A DNA stretch of 64,000 bases from the NCBI RefSeq assembly GCF_958450345.1, contig NC_088780.1, positions 67,107,533 to 67,171,532 on the forward strand, read 5' to 3'. Below the pieces are notes generated by a model that saw only the letters and a program-made list of their open reading frames with translations, was not told the DNA's origin and searched no databases. The DNA is from Calliphora vicina (lineage: Eukaryota > Arthropoda > Insecta > Diptera > Calliphoridae). The position numbers and the translations under genes are program-made. Of this stretch, positions 57,359 through 64,000 are shown in pieces; within the stretch, counting starts at the first letter, position 1, and every line of letters starts with the position of its first letter.

Positions 57359-60300
57359 TTACTGTACATTAAGTCCATTAATTTCTTTCACAATGAATGG
57401 ACCGTCATATATGTTTTTAAATTTGTCATATGGTTCTCTTTTAACAAAAACTAAATCATTAATTTTTAAATTAAAGGGTTTTGCAAAATGATCATAAAAT
57501 TTTTTGTTTATTTCTTTATGTTTTTCTATTAACTTTTTTGTCAGGATATTAGAATTTTGCAACCTATATTTAACCTCTTTGGCATAATTTTCAACATTGT
57601 AAATAGGATCAATTTGTTCAAGTTGTAATTCATTCGGTAGAATCGCTTCCTTTCCGAACACTAATTCAAATGGTGTATATATATTATCAAATGCTGAGTT
57701 ACTTGTCGTGTTATGAAAAAATGTAAAGTATTTTAGGTATGTATCCCAGTCTGTCATATTCTGTCCTATATATGCCCTTAGGTATTCATTAAAAACGCGA
57801 TGATTTCTTTCCGCTGTCCCTACGGTTTGATGATGGTATGGTGTCGAAAAATTTACCTCAATATTCAGGAGTTTGCAAAGTTCACAAAATATTTAATTCT
57901 TGAACTCTGTACCTAGATCAGATTTTATAAACTTCATTTTTCCATAAATTAAAATAAAATTTTCAAATATAGCACGAGCAACTGTTTTTGCACTCTTATC
58001 AGGTATCGCTATAGTCACTAGATATTTCGTAAAGTCACAAATTAATGTTAAAGCATATTTATTTCCATATTCTGATGTTTGCAGTGGACCAATTGTGTCC
58101 AAAACCATGATCTCAAAATGTTTCACCGTTGTTGGCGTCAGTACAAGTACTTCCTTAGTTCCCTTTCTCACCTTATTCAAGTTACATTCCCTGCAATTTT
58201 TAATAAATAAAGCAATATCTTTAGTCATTCCTTTCCAATAAAACTTAGTTCTTAATTTTGCATATACCCGTTTTCGTCCGCAATGACCGCCTATGATCGG
58301 ATCGTTATGATAAATTTTCAAAAGCTGTGTTTTTCTATCTTTGTCGAATATTCTCTCAATCGGATTAACAAGCATAATTTCAAAAGATTTCAGTATCATA
58401 TTGCCATGGGCTTTTAAATCTTGAATTGTGTATATTGTAAAAAATGCGTCATTCTTCGCCCATTCTGCGACATAAATGTTATTACTATTGGCCTCTTGTT
58501 GTAGCCTCAAAAGCATCTCCTTGAAATTTAATGTTTTGTTAACAATATTAACATTTATGCAAAATTTTAATTTAAATTTGTTATATACTTTCAATTGGAT
58601 CATATTTAATTTATCATCTTCGTAAAAAATTTCTGATTTTATCCTAGATACATTTCTATTAAATAATTGTGAAAATTTGTCATATACTTGTAATTTTATA
58701 CTGGTAGATTTTTCCAATGGCATATCATTCACTTTGTTTTGCCTAGACATTGCTCGAGTTGTCATGGCTAAAACACTTTCAACACTCTTTTCTCCTTTCA
58801 ATTCGTCAATTGAAATGCGAGATAGAGCATCTGCTCCTACATTGTCTTTGCCTTTCACGTATTCGATAGAAAAATTGTATTCTGATAATTTTAATCTTAT
58901 TCTTGTTAATTTTGAGGATGGATCTTTCATGTTAAAAAGATAGACTAGGGGTCTATGATCCGTTCTAACTACGAATTCTGTCCCATAAACATACGGTCTA
59001 AACTGGTTAATAGCAAAATATATTGCAAATAATTCTTGTTCTATAGTTGGTTTTTTCTGATCTGATTGACTAAATGCTTTAGATGCATAATATATTGGTA
59101 AATCATTTCCATTAAAATTTTGACTTAGAATTGCCCCGGAACCGACCTTTGAAGCATCTACTGTGATTACAAATTGTTTTGTAAAATCAGGATATTATAG
59201 GATTTTAGGTGAAATTAGTTCCGCTTTTATATTTTCAAACGACTCTTGACATTTTTTATCCCATACGAAATTTACTTTTTTTCTTGTTACAAAGTTTAGA
59301 GGTGCTGCGAGAGAAGCAAAATTAGGTATAAATCGCCTATAATAATTAGCAAAAGCGACGAAACGTTTGACAGCATCTTTATCTGTGGGTACTGTATACT
59401 TTTTGACAGCTAATATTTTGGTTTGGTCGGGCAACAATCCCTTTGAGGTTCATCTGTGACCTAAAAAATTGACCTCCGGTCTAAAAAAATTGCATTTGTA
59501 AGGATTTATTTTCAAATTAAATTTCCTTAAAATGTCAAAAACGTCGGTTAAGTTTTTTAGGTGATGTTGTTTGCTACATCCAGTTACAATAATGTCATCT
59601 ATGTATAAAAATGCTTTGTTAGGTTCTAAACCTGAAAATGCGATAGACATCATTCGAGAAAACGAGTTGGGAGCTACGTTCAATCCAAACGGTAGAACTT
59701 TCCAACGAAACGCACCTTGATCTGTACTAAACGAAGTTATATCTCTGGAGTCGGGGTGAAGTGGTATTTGATGAAAACCAGAAAAAAGATCAAGAACAGA
59801 GAAGTGTTTTGCTCGCCCTAAATTGTCAAGTATATCATCTATTCTTGGTAATGGGAACTTATCAGCAACTAATTTTTTATTAATGCCTCTAAAATCAATA
59901 CACATACGATATGATTTGCAATCATCTGTACTCTTCTTTGGGACTAATATTAAAGGACTATTGTAATTGGAAGTGCTTTGTTCAATCAAGTCATTATCGA
60001 GTAAACTTTGAACTTGCCTCTTTATTTCATTTCTTTGTGTGTATGGTAGACGATAGTTTTTTACATAAACTGGCGAAGTATCATTAAGTCTGAGCCTCTG
60101 TTCATAAAAATTATTAATGGTCATTTTATCATTCTTTAAAGTAAATATATCGAAATATTTTTCACAAATTGACATTAAATCTTCCCTGATATAATTTGGC
60201 ATTTTATCATTTAGAATTGTTTTAAGGTTTTCAACTCGATCGTTGGTAGAAATGTTCTCATTAATTGAGTAAACATAGAAGTTTGAAAGATTTTCGAATT

Positions 60301-61009
60301 TTACATCATAGTTTTGTACCATTTTGGTCTCACTTGTTGTATTTAGAATACGTAAAATAGGATTTTCTGAGTTTACTATGCATTTACTAATAAGTACACC
60401 GTTACAAATTTCTTGACAATCAACGAAAACTGGTTCACTTATATTTTCTAAACGAAATTGTCTAATTACTTCACATCTTGGTGGAACAAAAATCGAATTT
60501 GCACTAATTCCATGAAAAATTGCTCTTTTGCGTATATAGGGAACATAAAAAGAAACTGTCATTGTATTGTAATCAATTTGACACTTATTGGCCTTTAAAA
60601 AATCTTTTCCTAATATTCCATCTGAAGGTATGTTAAAATTATCGGAAACAATATGAAAAACTTGTGGTATTGAAACGTCAGAAATTAATAATTTTGTGTT
60701 AATTGTTCCTAATGACTTGGTAATATCTGCTGTTATACCAACAATATTAACGATATTCTGTCCATTTATTCCCAAATTATCTTTCAAACACGAACCTTTT
60801 AAAATTGATATATCAGCTTGAGAATCTACTAAAAACGAATTAGTCTTATACGATGCAAGACAGTCTATATTTACAAAATCGGAGTAATTTAAATTGAAAC
60901 TGTATACTGACTTAACTGTACTATCATTTGAAATATTTATTGGTCTTCCTCCCTCAACATCTCCTGCTGAGGGACTTCCGCGTTTAAAGTCCGGACGGAA
61001 GTACCTTGA
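57359..61009 (-). pseudogene. pol: pol of an mdg1/412-like Ty3/gypsy element (three nonsense codons)
   Basis: A single minus-strand frame runs from 61009 to 57359, interrupted only by stops at 59450-59452, 59195-59197 and 57893-57895. Domains in order: an aspartic protease with D62-S-Q-A instead of the usual D-(S/T)-G-A, a reverse transcriptase with D407 (VLDLFSG) and YIDD (469-472), RNase H, an HHCC module (HNDPIIGGH...CREC), and integrase with VLDTIGP, KSDLGTE and, after the last stop, GTAERNHR. The integrase text fits the mdg1/412 lineage. The frame overlaps gag by 73 nt in the -1 register, as expected for frameshift expression. There is no envelope gene between integrase and the purine tract. 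No frameshift mutations are seen, so inactivation is by point changes and probably recent. Confidence 0.9.
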
Positions 61010-62259
61010 CTACGAAAATTGCCCTGTGACCTGTGTCTATGATTTGAGTTATTGCCGTATCTACCACGATTGTTATAACCACGTCCACGAGAATTATTGT
61101 AGTTATTCTGCCCACGATAGCTGTTATTGCCATTATATGATCTATTTCCATAATTGTTGTCATTGCGTCGAGGAAATCTATCCGTTCGTGAAGAGTTTTG
61201 ATAACTAAAATTAGACCTACCTCTACTATAACGCATCGACAAAACCTGATTATGTGATTCATTGTTTGATTCCTCCACGATTAATTTTGCCACGACATCC
61301 TTTGGTTCTTTAAACGCAGTTGATGCTAATATTGCCTTTACCATTTCAGATCTTGTATTACCTCTGCATACATTTACCGTTTGCTCTATGGCCATTTCAT
61401 GTGCCTTATCTTTGGTTATGCCCTCTATAACTAACGAACGTTCCAGAGCATCGGCTAAATCTTCCACATGTTTGGCAAAATCTGTATAATTGTTATTTTT
61501 TACGTGCAATGCTGCAATTCTACCAGCAACAACCTTCGAACTGTCTGGTCTTATTCTGGACTTAAGTGAATTTTTTATCTGTTCTACAGTCGATATATCC
61601 TCAGGCAAAACTTCCCTTGCTTTCCCATCTAATTTTGATTTTATAAACGAAATAAAACAAGTGTTTAAATTAGGAGCCGTAATTTCCTCAATCAAATTAA
61701 TTTTGTCTAAAAAAGAATTTAGTGTCAGGGGGTTTCCATCATAATTCTCACGTATAATGTTGGAACAAATGGTGATAAATTTTGTTTTTTCCTCGATCGA
61801 AGCCATCTCGAATTTTCCCGTAGTTTTATCTTGTATGTCAATTTTAATTTGTTGTTCAAAATTAGTTTCGGAGTCGGAATTGCTTTCGCTTGTTTCAGTA
61901 TCGGACACGGATTCTGTCAAAATATCTCTCTTCACTATCTCAAATAAATCTACACCAAATGGTATTTGTATTTTGCAATCTAGTTTACAAAAACATTGAA
62001 ATAATAATTTTCTGCAGTGTAATATTTTATCATATACATCTTTTTGTAAAGTATCTGGTACTTGACAAATATTCGGTTTCGTGTATGTTAAAATACTATT
62101 ATATGATGTAATTAAAAGGTTTATATATTCTTCAATTTTACTTGCCTTATTTTCTAATAATCTAATAATCGGTCGATTCTGCAAAATTCTCTTCTTAATT
62201 TTATAAAAATTTGATACTAATTCATTAAAGAAAGTAATTTGAAATTCACTTGTAGACAT
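60937..62259 (-). CDS. gag: gag of the mdg1/412-like element
   Basis: An intact 440-residue frame on the minus strand, starting MSTSEFQITF. The first two thirds are the predicted capsid-like region. An acidic Ser/Glu patch lies at about residues 115-130. The C-terminal ~90 residues are rich in Arg, Asn, Gly and Tyr (RGRGYNNRGRYGNNSNHRHR), an RNA-binding tail in place of a CCHC knuckle, as in other members of this group. It packages element RNA in the cytoplasm. The stop lies inside the start of the pol frame. The ATG at 62257-62259 is the first in frame. Unlike pol it has no break. Confidence 0.85.
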   Translation of the reverse strand: MSTSEFQITFFNELVSNFYKIKKRILQNRPIIRLLENKASKIEEYINLLITSYNSILTYTKPNICQVPDTLQKDVYDKILHCRKLLFQCFCKLDCKIQIPFGVDLFEIVKRDILTESVSDTETSESNSDSETNFEQQIKIDIQDKTTGKFEMASIEEKTKFITICSNIIRENYDGNPLTLNSFLDKINLIEEITAPNLNTCFISFIKSKLDGKAREVLPEDISTVEQIKNSLKSRIRPDSSKVVAGRIAALHVKNNNYTDFAKHVEDLADALERSLVIEGITKDKAHEMAIEQTVNVCRGNTRSEMVKAILASTAFKEPKDVVAKLIVEESNNESHNQVLSMRYSRGRSNFSYQNSSRTDRFPRRNDNNYGNRSYNGNNSYRGQNNYNNSRGRGYNNRGRYGNNSNHRHRSQGNFRSQGTSVRTLNAEVPQQEMLREEDQ

Positions 62260-62869
62260 TTACCCACTTAATATACATTCATATATTATGATTCCAATTT
62301 AATTAATAAAAATATATTTCTCATTTTCATTATTTTACAGACTAAGTAATGTATGTATTTTTTTATTTTCATTATTTTTCATTTTACAAAAAAAAAATTT
62401 ATTTAATGGTGTATTTTGCATTTTAGTGTGTAGGTGTTTTAGTGAATGTAAATAATGTAGATAATGTGTACTGTGTGTAATTTTGTGTAGGTGTGTATAA
62501 ATGTAATTAATATGAATGTAAATAAGTAATATTTTAATTAATGTAAAAAAATGTGATGTATATAATATATTAAGCTATGTAATTAATATAAATGTAATTC
62601 AATAAAATTTTCTTGTTTAGAATACAATAGGTATGTAAATCTTTTTTATTTTTAATATTTAACAAAAACATTTTTTTTTAATAATTTTAACATCGTGTAA
62701 ATATGTGTGTTTTGTATGTATATAAATGTATGGTTTTGTAATAATACGAATCAATTATGAAATAATTAAAAATATATATATAATTTTATTTTGTTTACAT
62801 TTTGTTTTTTTTTATATACTTAAAATTTTTTCTAATAATGCAGAGATGTGTCCACTGTGCGACTTATAT
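62260..62869 (-). other. Leader region of the retrotransposon / AT-rich flank
   Basis: About 600 bp of AT-rich, TGTGTA-rich DNA upstream of gag. No copy of the 3' LTR (GCATTTGCATTACA and neighbours) is recognisable here. The element therefore seems 5'-truncated, or the 5' LTR has been replaced or lies outside. Confidence 0.5.
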
Positions 62870-64000
62870 ATGGGGGATTTCATGTCAAGTGAACCAACTT
62901 TTGAAATCGATGTCTTCCGATCGGGATGAAATTTGCACCAAGGTTAGCTCTATTGGATAGTAACTCAGACACAATTTTTCAACAACATCGGTCGAGAACT
63001 CTCTGAGTTATAGGGGGTAAAATTTTGACAATTTGGTCAAACAGGGGTTTTTTCTTATCCATGTAACTTATTACCTATTGTTCTTAGCAAAATGTGTTCC
63101 AAATAGTATAGATAGCTATTTCTTCGATCTTTCGAAAAAAAATATTTAAAAAAAAAAATAAAAAATTTTTAATATTTTTTTTCCGAAATCAAAAACTTTT
63201 TTGACTTTTTTTTAAAATACGCTATTTTTTTTTATTTTTTTTTTTTTCTTAAAATAAAGTTTAGATATTTTCCTTGAACACCTACTTGGTCGCTTAGTGG
63301 GATGCGAGTGGGATATCTATCAAAATAAATATTTTGTAACTCAAAACATAAAATTTTTGACTTTTTTTGCAAAATCAAAAACTTTGTTGACTTTTTTTTT
63401 TCAAAATGGACCCTTTTTTAATCTTTTTTTTTAGGTCAAACAAAAGCTTAGATATTATCCTTGAAGACCCTTTTGGTCGCTTAGTGGGATGCGAGTGGGA
63501 TATCTATCAAAATAAATATTTTTTAACTCAAGACTTACAATTTTTGACTTTTTTTTTTGCAAATACGATTTTTTTTCCAAATGGGCCCTTTTTTTAAAAT
63601 TTTTTTTGTAGTCAAAAGAAAGCTTAGGTCCATTCCTTTAAGATATTTTTAGTCCCTTAGTGGGATGCGAGTGGGATATCTATCAAAATAAATATTTTGT
63701 AACGCAAGACATACAATTTTTTAATTTTTTTTTGCAAAATCAAAATTTTTTTCCAATATGGGACTTTTTTTTAAAAAATTTTTTTGCTCAAAAGAAAGCT
63801 TAGGTCTTTTCCTTTAAGACCTATTTTGTCACTTAGTGGGATACGAGTGGGATATCTATCAAAATAAATATTTTGTAACTCAAGATATACAATTTTTGAT
63901 TTTTTGGCAAAATCAAAAACTTTTTTGACTTTTTTTTAAAATGGGCCCTTTTTGTAATTTTTTTTTTTTGCTATAAAGAAAGCTTAGGCCTATTCCTTTA
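62870..64000. repeat. ~180-bp satellite array running off the window end
   Basis: It begins GGGGATTTCATGTCAAGTGA (62876). CTTAGTGGGATGCGAGTGGG then recurs at 63293, 63480, 63656 and 63832 (steps 187, 176, 176), followed each time by ATATCTATCAAAATAAATAT and poly-T tracts. It is non-coding, and the array continues beyond 64000. Confidence 0.88.

Noticed and set aside
61262..61999. Plus-strand frames over the retrotransposon gag
   Set aside because: Antisense shadows of an intact gag frame with no promoter or homology of their own.

Overview
This window comes from a higher-fly (brachyceran dipteran) nuclear genome and is gene-poor and AT-rich. The evidence is one insect-specific ecdysteroid gene with a 90 bp intron, fly-type transposons (INE-1/mini-me class, Ty3/gypsy of the mdg1/412 type, hAT, Helitron) and no bacterial-style gene packing. 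The density of nested transposons and tandem arrays looks like heterochromatin or its border, which is an inference.

The only host gene I can support is a CYP307-family cytochrome P450 (16510-18390; Halloween gene spook/spookier type). It has two exons, a TATA box and an initiator. Every other coding trace belongs to a mobile element.

Layout. 1-1.2 kb: end of a Ty3/gypsy pol. 2.2-3.9 kb: two tandem arrays. 5-9.4 kb: MITEs and a 2 kb hAT-type element. 9.4-15.6 kb: a long palindromic repeat split by a 4.5 kb Mutator-like (MULE) transposon. 16.3-18.4 kb: the P450. 19-29 kb: hAT elements, MITEs and INE-1-class copies. 30.6-32.9 kb: a higher-order tandem array inside a minus-strand Helitron. 34.7-45.1 kb: a nest at least five insertions deep (hAT remnant, Helitron, small MITE, 4.2 kb hAT, MULE derivative). 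46.5-56.5 kb: Helitron-like repeats, hAT elements and MITEs. 56.6-62.3 kb: a minus-strand mdg1/412-like LTR retrotransposon. 62.9-64 kb: a ~180 bp satellite running off the end.

The most interesting system is the MULE at 10814-15332. It has perfect 9-bp target duplications. Its four-exon transposase carries a FLYWCH-type zinc finger, a D-D-(C/H)-E MULE core and a C-terminal IAP-like RING finger. Its ends are arrays of a GAAATAACTCCC motif. It also contains two inverted arrays of an 81-bp unit of exact period. A 1.05 kb derivative lacking the transposase, with its own 9-bp duplication, lies at 41252-42305, which indicates mobilisation in trans. The empty target site of the large copy can be read from the other arm of the palindrome it interrupted.
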